The notes: generated by a model from the sequence alone, not told the origin. A stretch of 64,000 bases of DNA from CAVQZA01 sp963724805 (GCA_963724805.1 CAVRWA010000012.1:1-64000), one strand, 5' to 3'. Counted from the stretch's first letter, positions 17,270 to 27,097 are shown. A program made the numbers and translations.

Positions 17270-17689
17270 GTGAGTCGGCCCCGGGCCGCACCGGGGCCGA
17301 CTCGGTTGTCGGGTTCAGGCCCCGCCGCATAGGGCCAGATCCCATCCGCGTGATTGCCCTCGTCTTGCCACATCCGATGGGCACGCAGAGTTCTACGCCC
17401 AGCCAGGAACTACACGAAACACCCTTCGGGTGGTTCATCGGGTTACTTCACGTCACCCAGCCGGGGCATGACACACAACGGCCTGCCGACCAGGGTGAGA
17501 CCCGCGTGTAGGCCGCAACCACACGCACGGCGACTGGTGAGGCGGCGGGAGCCGCAGCCCCCGCCTCCAGTTGCCCCCTCTGGATCCCTCCGTCGAGGCC
17601 TCACGCGCCAGGCTACGACGACCGATCCTGGCAAGCATCTGCGGGCCCCGACCTTTCGAAGCAGCACCCACCATGACTGCCTAGCATGA

Positions 17690-17930
17690 TGAGCGCAGCG
17701 ACACCCTTCGCTATCGAGTCCGATGAGCCTGGTCCAAGAGGAGGTGTATCGAGTGTTCCTGTGGCGCGTCAGCAGCTGCGCCGGGCCGGTTGTGGGCTTG
17801 TGGACGCATTCCTGGTGGCTGTGACCCGCGAGGTCGATCTGCACCTGGTGATCAGGCTTCCTGCCCGCGGCTGCCAGCGTGCGGCGGCGGTGCGGATCCT
17901 GGTGTGGGGGTTACCGTCGAGGCGAGTGAC
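17690..17930 (+). pseudogene. small paralogue family, broken third copy
   Basis: EEVYRVFLWR is encoded in one frame near 17733-17763. The rest of the core (QQLRRAGCGLVDAFLVAVTR, then EVDLHLVIRLPARGC and AVRILVWG) continues in another frame, on the opposite strand to its relatives. The frameshift and altered GCPH motif (GCQR) suggest a dead copy. Confidence 0.6.
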
Positions 17931-18079
17931 GAGCAGGTTGGCCTTGCTGGCGGCCCAGGCAGGGTGTCGGTTGCCTCGCCTTGGTTGACTTCGGGCGGAT
18001 TCCCACCACAGTGAGAAGGGTTCTTAGTTCGTCGTCGAAGGCTTGGGCGTTCGTTCTTCTGTCTCCTGAGGGGGTTGAG

Positions 18080-18994
18080 ATGTTCTTTCGTCGCTATGGC
18101 CGGGGTCGCTTTGGCCTTGGAGGTGCGCTCTGTGCGGCGGTGGCCATGGTGTTCGTCGCCGCTGTGTTTTCGGCGGCTGCGGTGGCGGCGCCGCCGGAGG
18201 TGCGTGCCAATGATGCTCATGGTCTTGTGGTGCCGCGGGGCTACGCGGGGCGTCCCCACGGCGGTGGCGGATCGGTGCTGTTGGGTTGGCATAACGGCGA
18301 TGTGATGACGAGCGCTGTTGTTACGCCGATCTATTGGGGTCCAAGCTGGGACCAGGGATCGTTTGTCGGGGACAAGCGCTCCGGGCTCGGCGCGTTTTAC
18401 TCAGGCGTCGGCGGCTCGAGCTACATCGGCACGAACACCGAGTACACCGGCGTTTCCGGTGAGCAGGTCACGCGGAACGTCAGCCTGAACGGCGATGTAG
18501 TCGACACCTCGGCAACGCCCAGGAGAGCACCCTCGACCAGCGACATACTCCTCGTAGTCCAGCGCGACATCGCGAACCCGGTCGCAAACGGCTACTACCC
18601 GGTCTACACAGACATCCCGCGTGGGCACAACGGCTACTGCGCATGGCACAGCAACGGCACCGTCAAAGGTGTCCCGGTGCAGTTTGCCTTCTTCTTCAAT
18701 CTCGACGGCGACCCCGGCTGCGACCCCAAGGACACAAGCGGCCTCCACAGCCAGGGACTTGCCGCACTCGCAAACGTCAGCGGCCACGAGCTGAGCGAGG
18801 CGCTCACCGACCCAAGCGGTGGCGGCTGGTACGACCAGCAGGGCCAAGAGAACGCCGACAAGTGCGCCTGGACGTTCAACGGACTCGAGACATTCTCCGA
18901 CAGCACCCGCTGGCTCGTACAGGGGAACTTCAGCAACAACGCCTATAACGCAAAGAACGGCTACGACGGGGCCGGCTGCATCAACGGCAACTAA
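18080..18994 (+). CDS. exported exordium / phosphate-induced-like protein
   Basis: ATG 18080 gives a clear signal peptide (GGALCAAVAMVFVAAVFSAA, cleavage near AVAA-PPEV). The 280-residue mature part has the family pattern: VVTPIYWGPSW, SSYIGTNTEYTG, SDILLVVQRDI, YYPVYTDIPRG, CAWHSNG, VSGHELSEALTDPSGGGWYD and ENADKCAWTF. The HELSE-x4-DP box resembles a metalloprotease-like metal site, but catalysis is not established for the family. It ends against a strong bidirectional terminator shared with the convergent propeller gene. Confidence 0.8.
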   Translation: MFFRRYGRGRFGLGGALCAAVAMVFVAAVFSAAAVAAPPEVRANDAHGLVVPRGYAGRPHGGGGSVLLGWHNGDVMTSAVVTPIYWGPSWDQGSFVGDKRSGLGAFYSGVGGSSYIGTNTEYTGVSGEQVTRNVSLNGDVVDTSATPRRAPSTSDILLVVQRDIANPVANGYYPVYTDIPRGHNGYCAWHSNGTVKGVPVQFAFFFNLDGDPGCDPKDTSGLHSQGLAALANVSGHELSEALTDPSGGGWYDQQGQENADKCAWTFNGLETFSDSTRWLVQGNFSNNAYNAKNGYDGAGCINGN

Positions 18995-19080
18995 CCTCGC
19001 AGCAACCCGGTGGCGGTAGCACCCTCGTGACGCTGTGGCGCCATCAAGGAAAACCCCAAACCAATGCTCTCTTGCTTGAC

Positions 19081-19110
19081 GGGAAGGGCCGCCCGGAGGC
19101 GGCCCTTCCC
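19081..19110. terminator. 13-bp bidirectional terminator hairpin
   Basis: GGGAAGGGCCGCC and GGCGGCCCTTCCC pair perfectly around CGGA, between two convergent genes. A shorter relative occurs at 21633-21657. Confidence 0.8.
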
Positions 19111-19133
19111 CGGTCGTGTTACTCGCGGTCTGG

Positions 19134-20975
19134 TTAGGGGATGATGCCGGAGGCCGTGACCACGTCTTCTTGGTTGATCGTTGTTGGGACGAATTGGAGG
19201 CCGTAGAACCAGACCACGGTTTGCTTGTTGTTTGTGTCGGTCCAGAATGCGTGGAACACGTTGTCGGAGCCGACCGCGATGGTGGTGTAGTCACCGATGA
19301 AGCCACCGCCGAAGCCGTTGCGGGTGTTGATCGGATGCGTGCTGACTCGTTGTGTTCCGCCGGAGCCGAGGTTCGTGACGTAGTAGTCGAGCCGGGCATT
19401 GTCGATGTAGTTGCCGAGGGTGGTGCAGTTGATCCGCCCCTCGGGTGGCGGCGGGCCTGAGGCACAGGTCTGCCAGGGCGAGACGGTGTCGGCTGCGTAG
19501 GCGGACATGTAGACGCGCCCTGACGGAGAGACAGCGACACCCGGCCACTGTGTATCGACACGGCGAGCGGCCGGCGCATTTAGCGTAGAGCCGTCCGGCT
19601 GTGTCACCGGATACCCGACCGCGGTCCGATTTGAGGCGTCGAGTGCCGGGAAGATCGGCACCGGCGATGACCAGGTTGCCGCGCCGTCTGTCGACTTGCT
19701 GTAGACGGCGGCAAGGTGACAGCCGCTATTCGTCCGAGTCGGACAAAGGCCGCCGCTATTGCTCAGTTGCGTCGACCAGGCCACGTACAGATCGCCGTTT
19801 GGTGCCGCGGCACCGGCTGGGAAGCTGTCGTCCCGGTAGACCGTGTTCGCGGGAGGGATCACATCCTGGACGTCCGCGATCTTCGTCGGCTTGCTCCAGC
19901 TGACGCCGCCGTCGCCGGACTTCACGATCCACTGGCTGTCAAGCGTCGACAGGCGGGTGGCACCCTCGAAGATCACGTAGAGCGTCCCATCGTCGGCCAC
20001 GATCGGGCGAGAGCCCTGGTCGTAGAGAACGTTGCCCGAGATGTTCGTCGGTGTGCTGAACGTTGCACCGCCGTCGGTGGAGTAGGCGAAGAAGATCGGC
20101 GACTGGACAAAGCTGCCGTTGTGGGGGTTGAAGATGAAGCGCGTCCAGCTGAGATAGACACGATCCCTGAACGGGCTCGAGACATGCCAGTCCACCCCGA
20201 TCCACTCCTTGTCATTCAGGGTCGAGGGGGAGGTCGTCTGGTTGACGAAGGTCGGCGCACCCCAACTGAGGTTGCCGCCTCCGTCGAAGGTGCCCCTGTT
20301 CACCGCAACCGTGTTCGGTGCACTGGTTCGATTGAAGCCGAGGCCGGCATAGAAGACGTTGCCGTGGCTGTCGAAGGCAACCGACGGATCGCCTCCTGCG
20401 TCATACTGGCCCCCGACCAGACGCTCGACCCCCGGGATCAGCGTTCCGATATCGCCCGGATCGCTGCTCGAACAGCACCACGTCTGGCCGCCGTCGTTCG
20501 AGAAGTAGGTGCCCGAATAGCCGTCGCCAAGGCCACTGCACGGGATGCCGCCGATCATGCACGACCAGGTCCGGGTGACGTAGTCGTTCGCCGCCGAAAC
20601 CACGCGATTCGGGTTGTTCGGGTCGACTGCGATCGCGGTCTCGTTTTGCGGCGCAGCGGCCGTGTCCTGGTTCACCGTGACGGCCGGTGGCGCCACAGTG
20701 CTCCCATCGAGCGGGCTCGAGAGCACGAAGCTCGGCGTGATCGGCGCCCCCGGTGCCGGAGCAGAGACATCGGCGGCGTCGGCTTCCTCCTGCAGAAAAG
20801 CGGACATACGGATCTGTAGGCCGGCCGTCCCGTTGACCGAGGCGACCTTGCCCGCGAGCGTAGAAACGTCGGGTGTCCCCTGAGCGCCGCTAGGACTGGC
20901 TCCCGCCGACGCTGAGAACAACACCATCGCCGCCGCTACGGCCACCAGCGCAAGCGCACCTATTCGCTTTCGCAT
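19134..20975 (-). CDS. exported Asp-box (BNR) beta-propeller protein
   Basis: 613 aa with a signal peptide (ALALVAVAAAMVLFSASAGA). At least four Asp boxes mark sialidase-type propeller blades: SNDGGQTW, STDGGATF, SGDGGVSW and STDGAATW. Between them are DPSVAFDSHGNVFYAG, RPIVADDGTLYVIF and WPGVAVSPSGRVYMSAY. I do not see the Arg triad or Tyr/Glu pair that would make it a sialidase, so a non-hydrolytic surface propeller is equally likely. It is monocistronic and converges on the terminator at 19.1 kb. Confidence 0.8.
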   Translation of the reverse strand: MRKRIGALALVAVAAAMVLFSASAGASPSGAQGTPDVSTLAGKVASVNGTAGLQIRMSAFLQEEADAADVSAPAPGAPITPSFVLSSPLDGSTVAPPAVTVNQDTAAAPQNETAIAVDPNNPNRVVSAANDYVTRTWSCMIGGIPCSGLGDGYSGTYFSNDGGQTWCCSSSDPGDIGTLIPGVERLVGGQYDAGGDPSVAFDSHGNVFYAGLGFNRTSAPNTVAVNRGTFDGGGNLSWGAPTFVNQTTSPSTLNDKEWIGVDWHVSSPFRDRVYLSWTRFIFNPHNGSFVQSPIFFAYSTDGGATFSTPTNISGNVLYDQGSRPIVADDGTLYVIFEGATRLSTLDSQWIVKSGDGGVSWSKPTKIADVQDVIPPANTVYRDDSFPAGAAAPNGDLYVAWSTQLSNSGGLCPTRTNSGCHLAAVYSKSTDGAATWSSPVPIFPALDASNRTAVGYPVTQPDGSTLNAPAARRVDTQWPGVAVSPSGRVYMSAYAADTVSPWQTCASGPPPPEGRINCTTLGNYIDNARLDYYVTNLGSGGTQRVSTHPINTRNGFGGGFIGDYTTIAVGSDNVFHAFWTDTNNKQTVVWFYGLQFVPTTINQEDVVTASGIIP

Positions 20976-21246
20976 CGTCCCCTCCTTGTCTACGAGCAGT
21001 CAGCATTCGACGACCAGCAGCCAAGAGCCCCCGCAACGGAGGCCTCGAAGCTCACGGGGCGTCGAGGACGTCACAACTTGGGAGCTACCCTCGGCGGCGG
21101 GTTTGGAAACCGCGCACAACGTACAGCCATCGTCGCGACGAGGTTAGGGACTTGTCGCGATTCTCGTGCACGCGGTTCAGGGGCGCCGAGGCGGAACTCA
21201 CTAGGCGAGTGCGGGTCGGCGCCCAACCGATTGGGTTGACGGCGAG

Positions 21247-21600
21247 CTATCGGATCCCGGTGTCGATCTCGAAGTTCTGTCGCGTGAAGCGCCCTGAGGT
21301 GACTTTCGCGCTGAGCGGTGTGGTGCGCTTCGGTCCCCGCACGGTGTAGAGGCCGGGCGGTAGGGCGATCCGGTACCTGCCGTCGCGGCCTGTCACTACC
21401 CGACCGGCGACCGCTCCGCTACGTCGGAAGAGCAGCGTCACACCGGCCGCGGGCGCATCGCAGGGCGACTCGGTGGTGCAGACCGGTGTGATCGGCCCTC
21501 GCATTACCACACCAAACAGGCCGCTCCCGGTCGTCGCGCCCGCGCCGGCGTTCGTTATGAGCGAGAAGGCCAGGGTCAACGTGATGGCGGCACGACGCAT
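21247..21600 (-). CDS. exported protein with CarboxypepD_reg/Cna-B-like fold
   Basis: 117 aa. Signal peptide (AAITLTLAFSLITNAGAGA), then one beta-sandwich of the carboxypeptidase-regulatory type: GLFGVVMRGPITPVC, AAGVTLLFRRSG, RVVTGRDGRYRIALPPGLYT and VTSGRFTRQNFEID. Two Cys (VCTTESPC) could form a disulfide. Likely a wall or extracellular binding module. It lies downstream of the 689-aa protein gene on the same strand but is separated by a terminator. Confidence 0.7.
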   Translation of the reverse strand: MRRAAITLTLAFSLITNAGAGATTGSGLFGVVMRGPITPVCTTESPCDAPAAGVTLLFRRSGAVAGRVVTGRDGRYRIALPPGLYTVRGPKRTTPLSAKVTSGRFTRQNFEIDTGIR

Positions 21601-21632
21601 CTTTCGCCATGGTGCCAGACGACCGCACGCGG

Positions 21633-21657
21633 AGGGCCGCCCGGAGGCGGCCCTTCC
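21633..21657 (-). terminator. terminator hairpin
   Basis: AGGGCCGCC pairs with GGCGGCCCT around CGGA, the same core as 19081-19110. It follows the stop of the 689-aa protein gene by about 20 nt. Confidence 0.7.
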
Positions 21658-21678
21658 TCGCTGTGATTTTCGCCGGGC

Positions 21679-23748
21679 CTACGGCGTGAGCTTGCTGACC
21701 CGGGTGGACCAGTTGCCGAGTGCGGCACGCGTGCCCGGCGCACCGGCCGAAGCTGCGCAGGTGCCGAACAGGTTATCGCCGGTTCCGCCGAAGAAGAACG
21801 GGCCTCCCCAGGTGGTGTAGTTGCACGCATGGGCGATGTACTCGCTGGCGATCCAGATCGAGTTCCCGTCCACGGCGGCTGCCCCGTAGTCACCCCAGCG
21901 GGTGCGGGGCGGGTCGCCTACCTGCGACTTGTAGCTCGTGAAGCCGTCGTCCGGTGCGGCTCCTACGCCGCCGGGGACATCGGCCCACGGCCCGACGCCG
22001 GCGAGCGCGTCGATCGGCGCGTAGCCGGCGCTCGGGTATGTGGTGTCACCCGTGTCTGTGAATGCCATCACGCCGCGACCGCTCCCGGTGACGCCGATCG
22101 CCGGATACGTGAAGTCGTGGCCCACAGCCCCCAGGTAACCCTGGAGGACGAGCTTCCCGGCGGACGGGTTGACGATGTACCAGGCGATGCCGGCGCGCTG
22201 CGGGCCGCCGTCGGGATTCAGTGCGGTGTCGAGCGCTCCCCACAGCTTCCCGTTGGCGTACATCACCTGCTGCATGCGGGTGTCGTTCGAGTCCGGCCTC
22301 GAGATCACCTCGTTGTGGGCTGGCTGACCGGCAAACAGCAGTCGCCAGCAGCCGGTCTGGCCGTTGAAGAGCAGGGTGGTGGTGTCGTTGATGCACCATC
22401 CCTGTGGTGTGGCCGTCGTCGCAAGCGTGCCCGACCCGGGCTGTTGCTGCTTGGGCGGGATCGCGTACTGGTTCACTGTGAGCACCTTGTTGCTGAGGCT
22501 GAGCGAAGGACTCGCCGTGTTCAGCGACGCTGTGTTCGTCAGTGTCCAGGCGACGAGCTGGGTCGAGGTGTGAGTGCCCCCGACGCCTGTCACGGGATTT
22601 GTGGCCTCGTCGGCGGCGTTCGAGCTCAGGAAGTACTCGGTCCCGCCCGAGCTGGTGTTAAACGAGCCCGTTCCGGGAGACTGAGCGGGCCACACGGTGA
22701 AGCCGGGCTGCGTCGACCCGGCCTGGCTCGGCGCGTTGACCATGCCTGAGGTGTCGATGTGCGCCATGGTCACGCTCGCGGCACCGGCGGCGAGCTGTGC
22801 CTTCGAGTAGGCGTAGATCTGGGCCCCACTGAAGCCGTTGCAACACCACGGATATGCGTTGGTCGTGATGTAGAACCCGTTCGCGTCAGCGCCGATGTGC
22901 GGGTAGTCGCCCAGGTACGGGCCGGGGTTAACGCCGCCGGTGTTCGTTCCGTCGTTGGTGACGTCGGTCTTGTAGATGTTCCACCCGCCCGTCGGGTTCG
23001 ACGTCTGGCTGACCGCGAGATCGAGGTGGTTCACATGCGTGAACGCCCCGTTTGGGAACGTCTCGAGCGTCAACACAACCACGAACCAGCGCTGCGTTGC
23101 CGCATCGTAGAGACAGCTCGGATCGGTCAACTCCGGTCCGCGGACACCCGTGGTGCGGTTGATCGCCGGCGGATAGCCATAGAACGAGTTCAGGTCGACG
23201 GCATGGTTCACGTCCCTGGGAAGACCTGCGACGATGTTGGTCGCGGTGTTGTCCGGGAGCACTGACTCGCCGGTAGTGCTGTCGTAGACGTTGAGGACGT
23301 CGTTGACCGCCTCGAGCACATAGCCGCCTCCGGCGCACATCCCCTGATCGGGCGGTTCGAGCGAAAACTGATTACCGCCACGCGCATAACGCTGCTGATA
23401 GAAGTTCAGCCCCTCAAAGCCGAAGTCGAACTGCGGACTCGACTTTGCCTTCTTGCCGCTGTTCACAGAAACGCCGTTGCCGGCGCCCGTCGAGAGGCTG
23501 CGATCGACAATGGTGCCCGTAAAGGGACCAGGGCCGTCTGCTTCGTCGAGCTCGCCGGGAAACTCCACCTGGGTGGCGTCTAAGCCGCCAGACGGCGTGA
23601 AATCACCCGTCTGCGGCAACCCTGTCCCCGCGCGCGGGATCTGCGTGCCACCTGCACTACCGGCGGCTGCCGGCGCGGCAGCGACAAACACCGCCACCAC
23701 CCCGCTCAGAGCCACCGCGACCGCGAGCCACGAAAGCTTGCTTCGCAT
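21679..23748 (-). CDS. large exported protein, propeller-like
   Basis: 689 aa with a signal peptide (SWLAVAVALSGVVAVFVAAA). The mature part contains repeated WF/IY strands and metal- or calcium-like loops: FEGLNFYQQRYARGGNQFSL, EPPDQGMCAGGGYVLEAVND, YPHIGADANGFYITTNAYPW and RWGDYGAAAVDGNSIWIASE. RWGDY and IGAD repeats recall proteins annotated only as exported hypothetical propellers in soil bacteria. Eight Cys in pairs suggest disulfides. No catalytic motif is recognised. The start is about 115 bp from an inverted CG repeat (copy C). Confidence 0.75.
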   Translation of the reverse strand: MRSKLSWLAVAVALSGVVAVFVAAAPAAAGSAGGTQIPRAGTGLPQTGDFTPSGGLDATQVEFPGELDEADGPGPFTGTIVDRSLSTGAGNGVSVNSGKKAKSSPQFDFGFEGLNFYQQRYARGGNQFSLEPPDQGMCAGGGYVLEAVNDVLNVYDSTTGESVLPDNTATNIVAGLPRDVNHAVDLNSFYGYPPAINRTTGVRGPELTDPSCLYDAATQRWFVVVLTLETFPNGAFTHVNHLDLAVSQTSNPTGGWNIYKTDVTNDGTNTGGVNPGPYLGDYPHIGADANGFYITTNAYPWCCNGFSGAQIYAYSKAQLAAGAASVTMAHIDTSGMVNAPSQAGSTQPGFTVWPAQSPGTGSFNTSSGGTEYFLSSNAADEATNPVTGVGGTHTSTQLVAWTLTNTASLNTASPSLSLSNKVLTVNQYAIPPKQQQPGSGTLATTATPQGWCINDTTTLLFNGQTGCWRLLFAGQPAHNEVISRPDSNDTRMQQVMYANGKLWGALDTALNPDGGPQRAGIAWYIVNPSAGKLVLQGYLGAVGHDFTYPAIGVTGSGRGVMAFTDTGDTTYPSAGYAPIDALAGVGPWADVPGGVGAAPDDGFTSYKSQVGDPPRTRWGDYGAAAVDGNSIWIASEYIAHACNYTTWGGPFFFGGTGDNLFGTCAASAGAPGTRAALGNWSTRVSKLTP

Positions 23749-24713
23749 CTACTCCCCCTCCTCCGATACCTCGGCCGGCGAACATCCATCCGTCCACCAT
23801 GACGGCGCGACCATAACCCATTCCAGAACTCCGCAAGAGAGCCGCCACACCGCTTCTCTCTCGCGCACGCGCGCGCGAATCGGAACTGGAACTAGGAAGG
23901 TCGGTGACGATGCCCGGCGTGATCCACAGCATCTTGCACGGATATCCCCAGCCCAGCCGGCCGAGAGCCCCACCAGCTGTGCACCTGGCAGGGCTCTCGA
24001 CCAGCGGTCCCAGCGAGAAGGTTCCCTCGCCGCTTGCTTCGCAAACTCGCGCTCCGCACACTTTTAGGACAGCCCGCGGCAACCAGGGCGGATTGGCCCG
24101 GCGGCGGCAAAGAGGCGGCAAGGATCCAGAGGTGCGTGAGGTGCTGGGGGATGAACCGCTGGATTCGGGGCACAAGGAAACGGCACGCGAACGTCCGACC
24201 CTCAGGCGTGCGTTTGCCATCAACCACCTCCGCCACCACCAGGTCTTAATCAGCGCACGTGAGGTCACGTTCGTCTTCGCCGGCCCACAGGTACGCGCCA
24301 GGCTCGAGCGCGCAACCAGCGATCCCACCCTCTGGCGGGTCGGTCTCGCCTGGCGCGACTGCATCGCCGGCGACCCGACAGCCCCGCCGCGCTGTGACGC
24401 TGAACCCCGACAACCAGATCGTGGCTGCCACAAGAGACTGGCCACGCCACGCCGCCCTCTCCCCCTCCATCGCATCGCGGTGGGCGGGACCCGGATACCC
24501 GCCTGCGCACACCACGCTCGACGGCGCGGCAGCGACCACCGAGCTGGCACGTACTACGGGCTGACCGCCCTCCCCCTCGCGCCTGCTGCAGGCGGCGGGG
24601 CCTGGCAGGCAGCTCCAACGACCGACACACATTGCTCGAGAGGGACGTTTGCGCAGACGTTCGGCGCGAGCATACGATTCGGCCTGTCCGCGTCCAATCG
24701 ATCGGAGGTCATC
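23749..24713. other. gene-free stretch with CG repeat C
   Basis: Long frames exist on both strands but their composition suggests shadows. Apart from CG repeat C at 23860-23878 I see only the ribosome binding site of the gene starting at 24714. Confidence 0.45.
23860..23878 (-). repeat. dispersed CG repeat, copy C
   Basis: Inverted relative to copy A. Minus-strand reading TCGCGCGCGCGTGCGCGAG, with one CG step fewer on the right and no GGGGTGGG head. It lies upstream of the 689-aa protein gene. Confidence 0.7.
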
Positions 24714-25006
24714 ATGTCGCGGAAGCCGCTCCTGATGCTCGCGGGACTCGCCGGCGGCGCAGCGTTGATTGCCGCACCAGGCGCGTTCGCCGACCAGGTG
24801 TTTCACACGTCGCACGCCGCCGTTCACGCGGTTGCCAGCGCACCGCTCAAATCCGGGTTTGTCAACGACATTGTGGACTCCTTGGACGAGCGTCCGTCCC
24901 ACGCACTGGAGGGTAGCGCGGTGGCCCAGACCGGACCTTGTATTGCGGGCGCGATCAGCGCAACGATGAACTGCAGCCGGGGCGGGTGGCGTACCGTCTC
25001 CCCCTC
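24714..25006 (+). pseudogene. small exported protein gene, 3' end lost at IS110 remnant
   Basis: ATG 24714 has GGAGG six nt upstream. Signal peptide PLLMLAGLAGGAALIAAPGA, then FADQVFHTSHAAVHAVASAP and LKSGFVNDIVDSLD. That is the N-terminal half of a small actinobacterial exported family of about 130 residues with a (Q/R)VFHT..H....V..APL.SGFV pattern. After about residue 80 the frame enters antisense IS110 sequence, so the normal C-terminus is missing. Confidence 0.6.
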
Positions 25007-25351
25007 TCAGACGGGTCGTCCCGGCCTAGCGCGCAGCGCCGCCCTAGCGACGGCGAGCGCGTCGATCGGGTCAGACTTGCCGCGCGTGCGGCCGGCACGG
25101 CGTTGCGGCGCCATCAGCTTCGGCGGTACCCGCACCAGCCTCTCGCCCGCCGCTGAGAGCGTCCGCTCGAGCGCACGGGTCAGCTGTCGGCAGTCCTCGA
25201 GCGCCCACAGCCGCTCAGACGCGAGCGACGCTGACCAGACGAGCAACTCCGACGCCGAACCGGCCGTCAGCTCCGCCAGCGCACGCCCGGCCTCATCGAC
25301 GGCGACCGCCGTCAGCGACTGCTTGTGCACGTCCACTCCGATCACGATCAT
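25007..25351 (-). pseudogene. IS110-family transposase, N-terminal fragment
   Basis: 114 codons of the DEDD (RuvC-like) domain: VIGVDVHKQSLTAVAVDEAG, then WALEDCRQLTRALERTL and RTRGKSDPIDALAVARAAL. First Asp (GVDVHK), Glu (ALED) and the DPIDA Asp pair are present. The transposase_20 C-terminal domain with the conserved Ser is absent, because the sequence stops at the junction with the truncated gene to the left. Inactive remnant. Confidence 0.85.
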
Positions 25352-25772
25352 TCAGATCGCCTCCTCCAACATCGGGGGCGACCGGCGAGCGGACAGACCT
25401 CAATCGAGGCAGCAGCCACGCTCCTATCAGGTCACGCTCGACGGTCACGGGAAGGCGGCGGCGACACAACGCTGGCAAGTCAACCTACGGGGCGACATGC
25501 GGGAATAGAGTCAGCCGCCGCCGACCCGAGTCTGCGTCGTCGATCAGACGCCACCACAACCCGAGCCTGACATTGAGCTCGGGAATGTCACTTGAGCGAA
25601 CGGGCGGGACGCGCGGGACCCCAGAAGCTAACCCGAGCTTGCTGAAGTATGGCCTCAGTGTCGCGTACCGATGAGAGGGTTTGCGTAGCGGTAGGTTGAC
25701 AAGCTTGTGCGACCTGTTATTAGTTCGCTGCCACCCGGATCGGGTGGTTCTTCTAGAGAGGGAGCATTTCGC
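25352..25772. other. intergenic, nothing recognised
   Basis: Upstream side of the IS110 remnant and leader of the ABM-like gene. No terminal repeats, hairpin or ORF I can support. Confidence 0.4.
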
Positions 25773-26060
25773 ATGGCAGTCGCAGTCGATCTCAACTTCC
25801 CCGGAGCGACGGCTGATCAGTACGACGCAGCCGTCAAAGCAATTGGTCATGGGGGCTCGGGTACCCCGCATGTTGGGGGCGCGCTCTTTCATTGGGCGGC
25901 GGTGACGAGTGACGGTGTCCGCGTCGTCGATGTCTGGGACTCACGAGAACAGTTCGAGCGATTCTCCGAGGAGAAGATCGTGCCGGCCATCCAACAGGTT
26001 GGCATGCCTGCGCCGGAGATTCAGTTCTTCGACATTCACAACTACTTGACTGCCGGATAG
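25773..26060 (+). CDS. small ABM-like (dimeric alpha/beta barrel) protein
   Basis: 95 aa from ATG 25773, with GAGAGGGAG upstream. Pattern of small antibiotic-monooxygenase-fold proteins: VAVDLNFPGATADQYDAAVK, then LFHWAAVTSDGVRVVDVWDS and REQFERFSEEKIVPAIQQVG, ending in PEIQFFDIHNYL. Close actinobacterial relatives of this length usually have no assigned reaction. No cofactor site is visible. A fragment of a homologue lies at 14928-15014. Confidence 0.7.
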   Translation: MAVAVDLNFPGATADQYDAAVKAIGHGGSGTPHVGGALFHWAAVTSDGVRVVDVWDSREQFERFSEEKIVPAIQQVGMPAPEIQFFDIHNYLTAG

Positions 26061-26258
26061 CTCGGGACTCACCCGAGGCGGGCTTGTTGCGAGCATGGCG
26101 ATGTTGTAGTTATTCGGAGATCAGCGACCGCAGCGCGGCAAGGAGGAGGTGCGGTCGGTCCTCACGGGTAGAGGGAGCGGAATCCGATGCGTTATCTGCA
26201 TAGGCGGCGGCTCAGTGTGCGCTTACTTCTCGTGACACAACCAACGAAGGGAGCAAGT

Positions 26259-27077
26259 ATGAGGTTCCGTATCGCGCTTGGCGCGGTGATGGTGGTGGCG
26301 TTGTCTGCGGTGGCGGCTACTGGATTGGGCGGTGCCACCGGTATCGCGAGCGCTGCCCCCGGCAACAACTACACCTGCAGCGGTGGTGATTTCGCCTCGG
26401 GGACCTTCACCAGCATCCCCTCGGGGAACTACGCCAGCATCACGGTTACGGGTGTGTGCAACATCGTGCCCGGTGCTGTGATCAACGTCGTCGGCAACAT
26501 CAACGTCGCCCCCGGTGCCGTGCTCGACGCGCAAAGCGCGACGTCGACGATCAGCGTCGGACACAACATCACTGCGGGCGCAGGTTCGCTCCTCGGCCTG
26601 GGCTGCCAGCCGACAAACACGATCGGCAGGTTCGCGGGAGTGCCGTGCCTCGACGACCCGAACGGGCAGACCGTCATCACCGTCAATGGCAACATCACCG
26701 CAAGCGACGCGGACACCGTTCTCATCAGAAAAGTGACGGTCAACGGGAACGTCACGCTGACCGGAGGAGGCGGTGAGATCCCCTGGTCGATCAAGGGCAA
26801 CACGATCGGCGGCAACCTCACGATCAGCGACGTGGCGGCCGACTGGCTCGGCGTGCAGTTCAACGGGATCGGCCGCAACGCGACGCTGACCAACATCACG
26901 GCGCTCGACCCGGGCGACCCGGGCCGGACCGTCGCCGTCGTGGAGAACACGGTCGGGAACAACCTCAACTGCACGGGGCTCGCCCCAGGCGTGTCCCCAG
27001 GTTTCATCCCCGGCGAGGTCAACCACGTCGGTCACAAAGCGCTCGGTCAGTGCGCAGCGATCAGTGAGCCGCTCTGA
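26259..27077 (+). CDS. exported beta-helix / polymer-like surface protein
   Basis: ATG 26259 follows GAAGGGAG. Signal peptide FRIALGAVMVVALSAVAATG with cleavage around ASA-APGNN. The mature 240 residues are a repeating ladder: SITVTGVCNIVPGAVINVVG, NINVAPGAVLDAQSA, ITVNGNITASDADTVLIRKV, TVNGNVTLTGGGGEIPW, GGNLTISDVAADW and GNNLNCTG. Short N-x-T/G-x-V rungs suggest a right-handed beta-helix of the bactofilin-like or exported-repeat type. Closed by a perfect 13-bp terminator. Confidence 0.75.
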   Translation: MRFRIALGAVMVVALSAVAATGLGGATGIASAAPGNNYTCSGGDFASGTFTSIPSGNYASITVTGVCNIVPGAVINVVGNINVAPGAVLDAQSATSTISVGHNITAGAGSLLGLGCQPTNTIGRFAGVPCLDDPNGQTVITVNGNITASDADTVLIRKVTVNGNVTLTGGGGEIPWSIKGNTIGGNLTISDVAADWLGVQFNGIGRNATLTNITALDPGDPGRTVAVVENTVGNNLNCTGLAPGVSPGFIPGEVNHVGHKALGQCAAISEPL

Positions 27078-27097
27078 TCTGACCTAGTAACACCCGT

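Noticed and set aside
19134..20975. annotation as sialidase
   Set aside because: Asp boxes are present but the catalytic Arg triad and Tyr/Glu pair could not be placed, so propeller is the safer name.
23904..25508. 534-aa plus-strand frame
   Set aside because: Runs through unrelated pieces, including antisense IS110. Only the part from ATG 24714 has a ribosome binding site and signal peptide.
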